From contig UQGA01000035.1 of assembly GCA_900540495.1 (NCBI GenBank), forward strand, positions 1-11,448: a DNA stretch of 11,448 nucleotides, read 5' to 3'. A program made the position numbers and the translations under genes. Shown in pieces: positions 1 to 6,592 of the stretch. This DNA comes from an uncultured Eubacteriales bacterium. Its GTDB lineage: Bacteria > Bacillota > Clostridia > Christensenellales > CAG-138. The notes beneath the pieces were generated by a model, which saw nothing but the letters and a program-made list of their open reading frames with translations, ran no database searches and was not told where the DNA came from. The first letter of the stretch is position 1. Each line of letters begins with the position of its first letter.

Positions 1-426
1 TAGAAGGCTCGAAAGCCGGTTACCTTGCCTTCCCTGCACCTTCAAAGAGTAATACCGGAATTTTGTCTCACATGGAAGACGAGTATGGGAATTGTAAAGC
101 TTCTTTCGTTCCAGCACGCCGCTTTTCACTGTCGCACGAAATTGCGGAAGCCAAGATATGCCGGACCCTTCACAGGCCTTCGGTCGCATCCCAGGTATTT
201 TCATCCGCAAAAGACCTGTTTGACATGCGATTCTTTGCGAACCCTTGCCCGCAATCAGGCCAGCCGATCTGTCAATTCTTGCAGCGTATGCCTTTAAGAA
301 AAGAAACGAACACAGCCCTGTTCTCCCCCGCTTGCTGAACGAGGCGAATGATTTTCGGCAAACCCTATTTTGTAACAACTTGTGGTTTTGTGACACAAAC
401 CGCCGAAAGATGTACGGAGATGAACC
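1..426. other. Unassigned region upstream of the recombinase gene
   Basis: I see no recognisable gene here. On the plus strand one frame stays open from base 3 to the stop at 336-338 (about 111 codons, open at the left edge), but its translation is unlike any family I know. A second plus frame is also open for about 90 codons, so the openness probably reflects composition. The base composition looks less GC-rich than the neighbouring genes. Short inverted repeats are present: GGCT-CGAA-AGCC at 7-18, CAGGT/ACCTG at 192-196 and 214-218, TTGCG/CGCAA at 235-239 and 250-254, and GAACA/TGTTC at 308-312 and 319-323. None is followed by a T-run that would make a terminator. It may be intergenic DNA, the 3' end of a gene lying to the left, or an untranslated leader. 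Confidence 0.5.
368..400. repeat. Imperfect inverted repeat just upstream of the recombinase (possible dif-like site or operator)
   Basis: Left arm TTTTGTAACA (368-377) and right arm TGACACAAAC (391-400) match as inverted repeats at 7 of 10 positions around a 13-base centre, about 33 bases in all. Each half also contains its own small palindrome: TTGT-A-ACAA at 370-378 and TTTGTG-A-CACAAA at 387-399. The site ends 26 bases before the recombinase start codon. In streptococci and lactococci the dif site lies close to xerS, so a chromosome-resolution site is possible. A repressor operator, or chance, explains it equally well. It does not resemble the Bacillus dif sequence as I remember it. Confidence 0.25.
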
Positions 427-1473
427 ATGAATACATATCAGGTGGAAAAGGAAAAGATCTATACCAAAAAGGTCCGGGATCTGCAAAAAGAACTCCCGCT
501 CTTTGCCGGCTCGTTTTTTCGCGGTATTGGAAACTATACCTCCGTGTTGACGCGCTATGCCTACGCAGTGGACTTGCGGGGCTTCTTTCAATTTCTGGTA
601 AAGGAATCGGATATTTTGCATGATCGGGAGATTCGATCGCTTACAGCGCAGGATCTGGAGCTCATACGCGCCTACCACATCGAACTGTATCTGGAACAGG
701 CCTCTCTGTATTTGAAAAACGACCGCGAAGTGACGAATCGTGAGCGTGCAAAGGCGCGCAAGCTGTCCACCCTGCGTGCCTTTTTCAAGTATTGTTTTCA
801 ACATGAGATGATCTCGTCCAACGTTGCTTCTCTGGTAGAAACGCCCAAACTTCACGAGCAGGCAATTCTGCGCCTGGAGCCCAACGAGGTAGCAAACCTG
901 CTTGACCGTGCCGAAAGCGGCGATGGATTAACCGCCCGTCAGCGCCGCTTCCATGAGGCAACGCGCATACGCGATGTCGCCATTCTGACGCTGTTCCTGG
1001 GGACGGGCATCCGCATCAGCGAACTGGTCGGCATAGATCTGGATGATATCAACTTTGAGGACAGCACATTCCTCGTAACACGAAAGGGCGGCAAACAGAG
1101 CATCCTCGCATTTGGCGAAGAGGTTTGGGAGGCGCTCCACGCATACTGGGAGCAGCGAAACGACATCGTCGCGCAAGAAGGACATGAGCAGGCATTCTTT
1201 CTATCGCTGCAACGGCGTAGAATTACGGCGCGCGCTGTGGAAAATCTGGTCAAAAAATATGCCGCCGTCACCACGCCGCTCAAGAAGATCACGCCGCACA
1301 AGTTGCGCAGTACCTACGGCACCATGCTTTATCATGAAACTCGGGACATCTATCTCGTTGCTGATGTGCTCGGGCATAAAGACGTCAACACCACGCGCAA
1401 ACACTATGCGGCACAATCGGAAGAGCATGCGCGCATCGCCGCAAAGCGGATTCGACTGCGGGAGGATGACTAA
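427..1473 (+). CDS. Tyrosine site-specific recombinase, XerS-like
   Basis: Tyrosine recombinases cut and rejoin DNA at short inverted-repeat sites through a covalent phosphotyrosine; the Xer subgroup resolves chromosome dimers at dif. The catalytic residues are all visible: R196 in GTGIRISEL, K220 in TRKGGK, H291 and R294 in PHKLR, H317 in LGHKD, and the nucleophile Y327. The N-terminal SAM-like DNA-binding domain covers roughly residues 15-150. At 348 residues it is longer than XerC/XerD (about 300). The extended N-terminus and the segment between the first Arg and the Lys strand recall XerS (about 356 residues), the single recombinase of streptococci; this is from memory, not alignment. The ATG at 427 has GGAG at 416-419, seven bases away. 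The gene stands alone and converges on the cysteine-repeat gene with a 7-base gap. No phage or transposon genes adjoin it, which favours a housekeeping or orphan recombinase over an integrase. Confidence 0.9.
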   Translation: MNTYQVEKEKIYTKKVRDLQKELPLFAGSFFRGIGNYTSVLTRYAYAVDLRGFFQFLVKESDILHDREIRSLTAQDLELIRAYHIELYLEQASLYLKNDREVTNRERAKARKLSTLRAFFKYCFQHEMISSNVASLVETPKLHEQAILRLEPNEVANLLDRAESGDGLTARQRRFHEATRIRDVAILTLFLGTGIRISELVGIDLDDINFEDSTFLVTRKGGKQSILAFGEEVWEALHAYWEQRNDIVAQEGHEQAFFLSLQRRRITARAVENLVKKYAAVTTPLKKITPHKLRSTYGTMLYHETRDIYLVADVLGHKDVNTTRKHYAAQSEEHARIAAKRIRLREDD

Positions 1474-1480
1474 CCCGTCC

Positions 1481-1756
1481 CTATACCCTCCGCTTCCGCC
1501 CGCGTGCGCCATACAGCGTTGTGCAGAGGACATGGGGTATAATTTCCACCATGGTTTCTTCGTCCATCTGGCCAAACGGAACGACACCATCCTCGTCCAA
1601 CACAATGCGGGAAATGGATATCTTGGCGTAATCCTCCTCCCCCATGTCCAGGCAACGAAAGCAGTTATCGCATAGCTTGGAAGGATCGAGGTCGCAACGA
1701 TTGCACTGGTTGCAGTTGTCGCACAGCTTATGAGGATCCAATACACATTTCTTCAT
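1481..1756 (-). CDS. Small protein with two tandem four-cysteine repeats, divergent from lexA
   Basis: I do not recognise a named function. From the ATG at 1754-1756 the protein has 91 residues. Residues 4-20 and 21-37 are two tandem 17-residue repeats of the form C-x-L-D-P-x-K-L-C-D-N-C-x-x-C, identical at 11 of 17 positions. They give cysteines at 4, 12, 15, 18, 21, 29, 32 and 35, enough for two four-cysteine metal or Fe-S sites. The rest (about 38-91) is acidic, then has one further cysteine (C78) and a basic end (GRKRR). There is no signal peptide or membrane segment. The frame is open to a GTG at 1792, but the ATG at 1756 has GGTGA just upstream and keeps the CGAAC sites outside the gene, so I prefer it. 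The gene diverges from lexA, and CGAAC sequences lie directly upstream of it, so SOS control is likely but inferred. Alternatives are a small ferredoxin-like or zinc-binding protein. Confidence 0.8.
   Translation of the reverse strand: MKKCVLDPHKLCDNCNQCNRCDLDPSKLCDNCFRCLDMGEEDYAKISISRIVLDEDGVVPFGQMDEETMVEIIPHVLCTTLYGARGRKRRV
1646..1747 (-). repeat. Two tandem 51-base coding repeats (cysteine modules)
   Basis: Bases 1697-1747 and 1646-1696 encode the two consecutive 17-residue cysteine modules of the small protein. Eleven of the 17 residues are identical, including all four cysteines and the LDP, KL and DN positions. This looks like an internal duplication within the gene. Confidence 0.75.
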
Positions 1757-1765
1757 CTTTTTCAC

Positions 1766-1789
1766 CGAACTTTTACGAACATTTGTTTG
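1766..1789. promoter_or_regulatory. Putative LexA (DinR-type) operator with an extra half site
   Basis: CGAAC-ATTT-GTTTG at 1776-1789 matches the Gram-positive SOS box CGAAC-N4-GTTCG except for one base in the right half. A further CGAAC half site sits at 1766-1770, ten bases (about one helical turn) upstream in the same direction. The box overlaps the -35 element of the lexA promoter and lies 20 bases upstream of the preferred start codon of the divergent cysteine-repeat gene. Binding here could therefore repress both genes. Autoregulation of lexA is well established in the family; control of the small gene is inference. Confidence 0.7.
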
Positions 1790-1816
1790 CACATTCCCCC
1801 AGCCTCATGCTATAAT
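1787..1816 (+). promoter_or_regulatory. Sigma-A-like promoter for lexA
   Basis: TTGCAC at 1787-1792 serves as a -35 and a perfect TATAAT at 1811-1816 as a -10, with an 18-base spacer. Transcription would start near 1822-1824, giving a leader of about 30 bases before the lexA start. The -35 is overlapped by one CGAAC-type box and the start point by a second palindrome. Confidence 0.75.
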
Positions 1817-1834
1817 GTTCGTATCAAACGAACA
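1816..1834. promoter_or_regulatory. Palindrome of CGAAC half sites over the lexA transcription start (probable operator)
   Basis: TGTTCGT (1816-1822) and ACGAACA (1828-1834) are perfect 7-base inverted arms around the 5-base centre ATCAA. It begins at the last base of the -10 box and covers the expected start point. The half sites are those of LexA, but they point outward (GTTCG-N7-CGAAC) rather than inward with four bases between. Its centre is about 42 bases from that of the upstream box, close to four helical turns. Since transcription would begin inside it, a DNA operator is more likely than an RNA hairpin. Confidence 0.55.
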
Positions 1835-1851
1835 AAGGGGCGGTGGCCGCT

Positions 1852-2481
1852 GTGAAAAAACTCAACAATCCCCAGCAGCAGATCTACGACTTCATTCTGC
1901 GCTATTCCAGGGAAAACGCCTATCCCCCCTCCGTCCGGGAAATCTGTGACGCCGTCGGGCTGTTTTCACCCGCTACCGTGCACACACACCTGAAGAACAT
2001 GGAGGCCGCCGGGCTCATTCGGCGCGACCATAGCAAGCGCCGTTCCATTTATATTATACCACAGGAACAGGAGCATTCAACCACCACTCCGGACAGCCGG
2101 GTGCCGCTGGTCGGTCGAGTCGCCGCAGGCACGCCGATCCTCGCTTCGGAAAACGTGGAGGGCACCTTCCCGATCCCGGAATTGTTGACACACGGCAACC
2201 GACATGATGGCGTTTTTCTGCTGCGCGTCGAAGGGGACAGCATGATTGATGCCGGTATCAACGACGGCGACTACATCGTGGTAGATCCTGAACTCGGTTA
2301 CGTCAGCGGCGATATCGTCGTCGTGCGCACTGCAGAGGAAACGGCAACGGTCAAGCGCATCTATCCGGAAGGCGAGACCGTCCGCCTGCAGCCGGAAAAT
2401 GAGCTGTACTCCCCCATCTATCTGCCGGCAGCGGAGGTCGAGGTCGTCGGGAAAGTCACGGGATTGATGCGCCGCATATAG
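1852..2481 (+). CDS. lexA: LexA repressor (SOS response)
   Basis: LexA represses DNA-damage genes and cleaves itself when RecA filaments form. From the GTG at 1852 it has 209 residues, close to the 205 of B. subtilis. Residues 1-65 form the winged helix-turn-helix, with the family sequence YPPSVREI at 24-31. The self-cleavage bond is A92-G93 (VAAGTP). The catalytic Ser130 (EGDSM) and Lys168 (TVKRI) lie in the C-terminal S24-type peptidase domain. The frame extends back to a GTG at 1843, but AAAGGGG (1834-1840) leaves only two bases before that codon and 11 before 1852, and starting at MKKL matches the usual LexA N-terminus. CGAAC-type sites surround its promoter, indicating autoregulation. 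Its end faces the ynbB-type gene across 20 bases, with no clear terminator between them. Confidence 0.97.
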   Translation: MKKLNNPQQQIYDFILRYSRENAYPPSVREICDAVGLFSPATVHTHLKNMEAAGLIRRDHSKRRSIYIIPQEQEHSTTTPDSRVPLVGRVAAGTPILASENVEGTFPIPELLTHGNRHDGVFLLRVEGDSMIDAGINDGDYIVVDPELGYVSGDIVVVRTAEETATVKRIYPEGETVRLQPENELYSPIYLPAAEVEVVGKVTGLMRRI

Positions 2482-2501
2482 CAATTCTTCGGCGGCAGTT
2501 G

Positions 2502-3749
2502 TCAGGCGCGCAGCAGCGCGTCCACGGTCAACATGGCCGCAATTCGCCCGTGCGCATAGGTCAACGATCCCTGTAGATAGGCCGTATAAGGCGGACAGAT
2601 CGGGCCGTCAGCGCTGAGTTCCGTCGTCGCGCCCTGTACGAATGTTCCGGCGGCCATGACGACCTGATGCGCATAACCGGGCATATCCCATGGTTGTGGA
2701 TCTACAAAACTGTCGACCGGCGCCGCACGCTGGATGCTCTGACAAAAGCGCACGAGCGCATCCGCATCCGCAAACCGGACGGACTGGATGATGTCCGACC
2801 GTTCCGCCGCGCTGCCGGGCAATGTTTCCAACCCCAGCAGTTCCAAGGCGCGCGCAAAGAGGGCCGCGCTTTTCATACACTGCGCAACCGTATGCGGCGC
2901 CATGAACAACCCCTGATAAAACGGGCGGTAATCCCCCGCATAGGAACCGACCTCGCGCCCCATGCCGGGCAGCGTCAGTCGCTGTGCGACCCGCTCAATC
3001 AACTCTGCGCGCCCCACAATGTATCCGCCTGTCGGCGCAAGTCCGCCGCCCGGATTTTTAATGAGCGATCCCGCCGCCACATCCGCGCCGACGCTTGTCG
3101 GCTCCTGCGGGCAGGTGAACTCGCCATAGCAGTTATCGACCACAATGACAGCGCCGGGTGCCACATCCCGAAGGGCGGAGAATGCTTCCTGCATCCGGCG
3201 CGGATGCAGAGACGGACGCCAACTGTATCCTCTGGAGCGCTGTACGAACAGCACCCGGGGAGTCCGCCCCTCCCTAATTGCTTTCCGAATGGCGGGCATA
3301 TCCAGTTCGCCATCGGCCTGCAGGTCCACATGATCAAAAGAAACCCCGATGCTTTTGAGCGAGTGAGGCGCATCGCCGCGGATGCCGATGGCTTGTTCCA
3401 GCGTATCATAGGGGCGGCCCGTTATCGACAATATGTGATCGCCCGGCTCAACGACGCCGGATAGCGCAAGATAAATGGCCTGCGTTCCATTGACAATCTG
3501 CGGGCGGACGAGCGCGGCCTCAGCCTCAAAGGCGTCGGCAAACAGCAGATCGAGCGTATCCCGCCCGATGTCGTCGTATCCATACCCCGTGCTGGGCGCA
3601 AAGTGCCTTCCCGCAACCCGATGGCGCTGAAACGCCTCCAACACGCGCATCTGTACGACGGCCTCCACCGCATCAATTCTGCGGAAAACATCAGAAAGGC
3701 CCCGTTCCGCCTCCCAAATCAGTTCTCTGGCGCGATCAGTGATCTCCAT
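2502..3749 (-). CDS. ynbB: PLP-dependent enzyme of the YnbB / methionine gamma-lyase-like (aluminium resistance) family
   Basis: This 415-residue protein is a fold-type I pyridoxal-phosphate enzyme of the family annotated as methionine gamma-lyase-like or aluminium resistance protein, whose B. subtilis member is YnbB. The likely PLP lysine is K231 in SLIKNPGGG, followed by the glycine-rich APTGGY. D205 in VVDNCYGE should contact the PLP ring nitrogen. The N-terminal GYGYDD (55-60) and the RPQIVNGTQA stretch (82-91) fit the family. The substrate is not established, so the methionine-lyase label should be treated with caution. The start at 3749 overlaps the end of miaA by 14 bases and has an excellent AGGAGG at 3756-3761, six bases away, so it is translated independently though probably cotranscribed. 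In B. subtilis ynbB also lies near miaA. It is the last gene of the operon. Confidence 0.9.
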   Translation of the reverse strand: MEITDRARELIWEAERGLSDVFRRIDAVEAVVQMRVLEAFQRHRVAGRHFAPSTGYGYDDIGRDTLDLLFADAFEAEAALVRPQIVNGTQAIYLALSGVVEPGDHILSITGRPYDTLEQAIGIRGDAPHSLKSIGVSFDHVDLQADGELDMPAIRKAIREGRTPRVLFVQRSRGYSWRPSLHPRRMQEAFSALRDVAPGAVIVVDNCYGEFTCPQEPTSVGADVAAGSLIKNPGGGLAPTGGYIVGRAELIERVAQRLTLPGMGREVGSYAGDYRPFYQGLFMAPHTVAQCMKSAALFARALELLGLETLPGSAAERSDIIQSVRFADADALVRFCQSIQRAAPVDSFVDPQPWDMPGYAHQVVMAAGTFVQGATTELSADGPICPPYTAYLQGSLTYAHGRIAAMLTVDALLRA

Positions 3750-4719
3750 GCGCAGCCTCCTGTTCCAACCAATTTTTGATCTCCAACGTTACATCATTCA
3801 ACAATTCAGCAGGAGAGGCGGCGCCTACGTCGTGCCACCTGATACGTGCATCCCGCTTGAACCATGCGATCTGCCGCTTTGCAAAGCGTCTGGTCTCCCG
3901 CTTGATCGCTTCCACCGCCTCCTCGAACGAGATTTCTCCGTCGAGATAGGCAAGCAGCTGGCGGTAACCGATGGACTGCATGGCCGGAAGCTTGCGCGAT
4001 AGGTTGCGGTTGGCAAGCGCGCGCACCTCGTCGAGCAGACCGGCGTCCAGCATCGCATCCACGCGAGCGTTGATCCGCTCATACAGCAAGGCGCGATCCA
4101 TCGTCAGACCAATCAGCAGCGCGTGCAGCGGCGCCTCCTTCCCGGCGGCATTCGCAAAGTCATTGCCAAATGCGGAAAGCGGTCTGCCGCTCGCCGCACA
4201 GACCTCAAGCGCACGAATAATCCGTTTGCGATCGTTTGGGTGCAGCCGGTCGGCAGTTATGGGATCGAGCTCCTGCAGGCGTTTCCAAGCCAGCAAGGTT
4301 TCCTGCGCCGGGAACGTCCTCTCCAGCCGGGCACGGATGGTCGGGTCGGAGGGAACGGCAAAGTTGAGCGGATAGACCAGTGCATTGACATACAATCCGC
4401 TGCCGCCGACCACGAACGGCAGACGGCCGCGCGCTGTGATATCCGCTATCGCCGCAAGCGCCTGCTCGCGGTATGCGGAAACGGAATAATCGGGGCAATC
4501 GGGCGCGGCACAATCCAGCAGGTGATGCGGTACGCCCCGCCTTTCCTCCAGAGTCGGCTTTGCCGCCCCGATATTAAACCCGCGATACACCTGTACGGAG
4601 TCGGCGGATACAATTTCCCCATCGAAACGTTTGGCTATGTCAATCGAAAGCGTCGTTTTCCCGCAGGCGGTCGGCCCAACGATAAAAACGGCTCGAGGCT
4701 TCGCTGCAGATCGTTCCAT
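3736..4719 (-). CDS. miaA: tRNA dimethylallyltransferase MiaA
   Basis: MiaA transfers a dimethylallyl group from DMAPP to N6 of A37 in tRNAs that read codons beginning with U, giving i6A, the substrate of MiaB. The 327-residue protein has the P-loop GPTACGKT at 15-22, the SADSVQVYRG stretch (38-47) whose D40 is the expected general base, GGSGLY at 105-110, and a family-typical C-terminal half with the insertion domain around 125-200. Length is normal. The ATG at 4719 lies four bases after the mutL stop and has no strong Shine-Dalgarno, so translation is probably coupled to mutL. Its end overlaps the ynbB-type gene. The product should be cytoplasmic. Confidence 0.97.
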   Translation of the reverse strand: MERSAAKPRAVFIVGPTACGKTTLSIDIAKRFDGEIVSADSVQVYRGFNIGAAKPTLEERRGVPHHLLDCAAPDCPDYSVSAYREQALAAIADITARGRLPFVVGGSGLYVNALVYPLNFAVPSDPTIRARLERTFPAQETLLAWKRLQELDPITADRLHPNDRKRIIRALEVCAASGRPLSAFGNDFANAAGKEAPLHALLIGLTMDRALLYERINARVDAMLDAGLLDEVRALANRNLSRKLPAMQSIGYRQLLAYLDGEISFEEAVEAIKRETRRFAKRQIAWFKRDARIRWHDVGAASPAELLNDVTLEIKNWLEQEAAHGDH

Positions 4720-4723
4720 TCGT

Positions 4724-6580
4724 CTATAATACCCGCTTGAAGAGTTTTTCGATCTCCCGCTTTGTCAGCCGAATCATGACTGGGCGGCCATGCGGGCAGG
4801 TCATGGTTATGCCCTCGCGTGCAAAATCCAAAAGAAGCGCGGAAATTTCCTCCTCGGTGATCGGTTCCCCAGCTTTGACCGCATGTTTACAGGCGGACTG
4901 GATGATGCGCTCGCGTCGAAGCTCGGCGGCGGATGTCCTGCCAACGGCGGAAAGCTGCTCCAGCGCGTCGTGCAAAAAGCGTTCCGTCAGCGGTTCGCCG
5001 AGCACCTGTGGCACGCTCGTCAGCAAAAGTACGCCGTCGCTTCGAAAATCAAACGCAAACCCGAGTTCCTCGAGCGCTTCCCGGTTCAGTTCGAGCGTTT
5101 CCAACTCCAGCGGAGACATCGCAGTGGGCTGCGGCGCAAGCAGCGGCTGCGCGACCGACTGGAGCTGGCGGCGCATGAACATCTCATAGAGCCGCCGTTC
5201 GTGGGCGGCATGCTGATCGATCAAAAACAGGTTCTCCCCCTGTTGCACAAGCCAGTATGTCAGAAAAGCGACGCCCACCACGGTAAACGGCTCGTCCGGC
5301 AGGAGCAGCTGCGCGCTCGCACTCTTCGCGCGTGTAACTTCAGGTTGTTTTGCAGTACCGTTCATGCGGGCATCCACCGTCGGCATCGCCGTCCGAAAAG
5401 AGCGCGACGAATATGTGTCAGCGCCGTACGATTCCCGGATGGGAAGTGCCGCTGCTCGCATTGGCCTGCGAAGTTCAGGCACTGGGGGTAGGCGGCGGGC
5501 AGGCGTATCTGCGGGCGCCATCGTTCGGGCAGGCTCCGCCCGGGCATCGGCGTTCGCCTCATTTGTGCAGCGATCCGCCTGGCCTCCTGTCACTTCATCC
5601 AACAACGCTCGATGGCAGGCGGCCGTTACGGAGCGGACAACGCGCTGTTCATCCACAAACCGAACCTCCAGTTTCGTCGGATGAACATTCACGTCCACCT
5701 CGCCCCCGGCAATGCGCATGCAAAGCACCGCAAACGGAAAGCGGCCGGACATCAGCTTCGTGTCAAAAGCGCGCTGCAGCGCTGCGGAAAGGGAAAAAGA
5801 GCGGATATACCGTCCGTTGAGAAAGAAGGACTGCTGCAACCGGTTCGGGCGGGAAAGCGCCTCCGTGCCGATAAAGCCGGAGATTGCAAGATAGCCGTCG
5901 TCAAAAGCAACCCAGCGCAGGTTAGGCAGTATGGACGAGCCGTACACGCAAAGGATTGCATTTTTCAACTGTCCATCTCCAAAACTTCGATAAACGGTCT
6001 TGCCATTGTTCGTCAAATGAAAGGACACGCCCGGCACCGCCATGATCATGCGCGACACGTAATCACTCACATAACCCGATTCCGTGCGAACAGATTTGAG
6101 AAATTTGAGCCGAGCAGGCACATTTGCAAACAGGTTGCGCACCTCTACGGTGGTTCCCCGCGCGCAGGCACAGGCGGCCTCCTCCCGCACCTGTCCCGCT
6201 TCCACCCGCAGCAGCGTCCCCTGTTCCTCCGCATCGGTTCTGGTGCGCAGCAACACCTCGGATACGGCGGCGATGGAGGCAAGCGCTTCACCGCGGAACC
6301 CAAGCGTCAGGATGTGGGAAAGATCCTCCGATGTAGCGATCTTGCTTGTGGCATGCCGTAAAAAGGCAGTGCGGCAGTCTTCATGCGGAATCCCGTGCCC
6401 GTTGTCCGAAACGCGGATAAGATCCGTTCCACCGTTTTCAATTTCAACGACGATATCGGTCGCGCCGGCATCGAGCGCATTTTCGATCAGTTCCTTGACC
6501 ACGGACGCTGGGCGCTCGACGACCTCTCCTGCGGCGATCTGATTGGCGATATGCGGTGAAAGGACGTGGATCCTGGGCAT
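4724..6580 (-). CDS. mutL: DNA mismatch repair protein MutL (endonuclease type)
   Basis: MutL links mismatch recognition by MutS to strand incision. The N-terminal GHKL ATPase shows E30 and N34 in KELIENALDAGA, DNGHGI at 59-64 and GFRGEAL at 94-100. Residues from about 330 to 430 are a proline- and charge-rich linker. The C-terminal domain holds the metal-dependent nuclease motif DQHAAHERRLYE at 455-466, ACKHAV at 563-568 and CPHGRP at 595-600, so this MutL can nick DNA itself, as expected where MutH is absent. QPLLAP at 478-483 fits the QxxLxP clamp-binding motif known in B. subtilis MutL. At 618 residues the length is typical. The ATG at 6580 has AAGGGGG about seven bases upstream. The gene follows mutS by 12 bases. 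Confidence 0.98.
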   Translation of the reverse strand: MPRIHVLSPHIANQIAAGEVVERPASVVKELIENALDAGATDIVVEIENGGTDLIRVSDNGHGIPHEDCRTAFLRHATSKIATSEDLSHILTLGFRGEALASIAAVSEVLLRTRTDAEEQGTLLRVEAGQVREEAACACARGTTVEVRNLFANVPARLKFLKSVRTESGYVSDYVSRMIMAVPGVSFHLTNNGKTVYRSFGDGQLKNAILCVYGSSILPNLRWVAFDDGYLAISGFIGTEALSRPNRLQQSFFLNGRYIRSFSLSAALQRAFDTKLMSGRFPFAVLCMRIAGGEVDVNVHPTKLEVRFVDEQRVVRSVTAACHRALLDEVTGGQADRCTNEANADARAEPARTMAPADTPARRLPPVPELRRPMRAAALPIRESYGADTYSSRSFRTAMPTVDARMNGTAKQPEVTRAKSASAQLLLPDEPFTVVGVAFLTYWLVQQGENLFLIDQHAAHERRLYEMFMRRQLQSVAQPLLAPQPTAMSPLELETLELNREALEELGFAFDFRSDGVLLLTSVPQVLGEPLTERFLHDALEQLSAVGRTSAAELRRERIIQSACKHAVKAGEPITEEEISALLLDFAREGITMTCPHGRPVMIRLTKREIEKLFKRVL

Positions 6581-6592
6581 TGGTTTTCCCCC

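Noticed and set aside
90..180. Partial resemblance to a cobalamin riboswitch (GGGAA at 88-92, a CACTGT near 127-132, and AAGCCAAGATATGCCGG around 149-165).
   Set aside because: The conserved GGTG element and the GCCACTG segment are missing or altered, the last block differs from the consensus at key positions, and the downstream gene is a recombinase rather than a cobalamin-related gene. A covariance search would settle it.
308..323. GAACA-N6-TGTTC inverted repeat, considered as a second LexA box in front of the recombinase.
   Set aside because: The spacing is wrong for a Gram-positive box (GAAC-N4-GTTC is required) and no promoter is recognisable beside it.
1757..1792. Extension of the cysteine-repeat protein to a GTG at 1792.
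   Set aside because: The extra 12 residues would be encoded by the CGAAC operator sequences, and the ATG at 1756 has a better-placed GGTGA.
2482..2501. Possible bidirectional terminator between lexA and the ynbB-type gene.
   Set aside because: No stable GC-rich stem followed by a T-run on either strand.
2667..3464. Plus-strand open frame of 265 codons opposite the ynbB-type gene.
   Set aside because: It is antisense to a well-supported PLP enzyme with a strong ribosome binding site, and has no recognisable domain.
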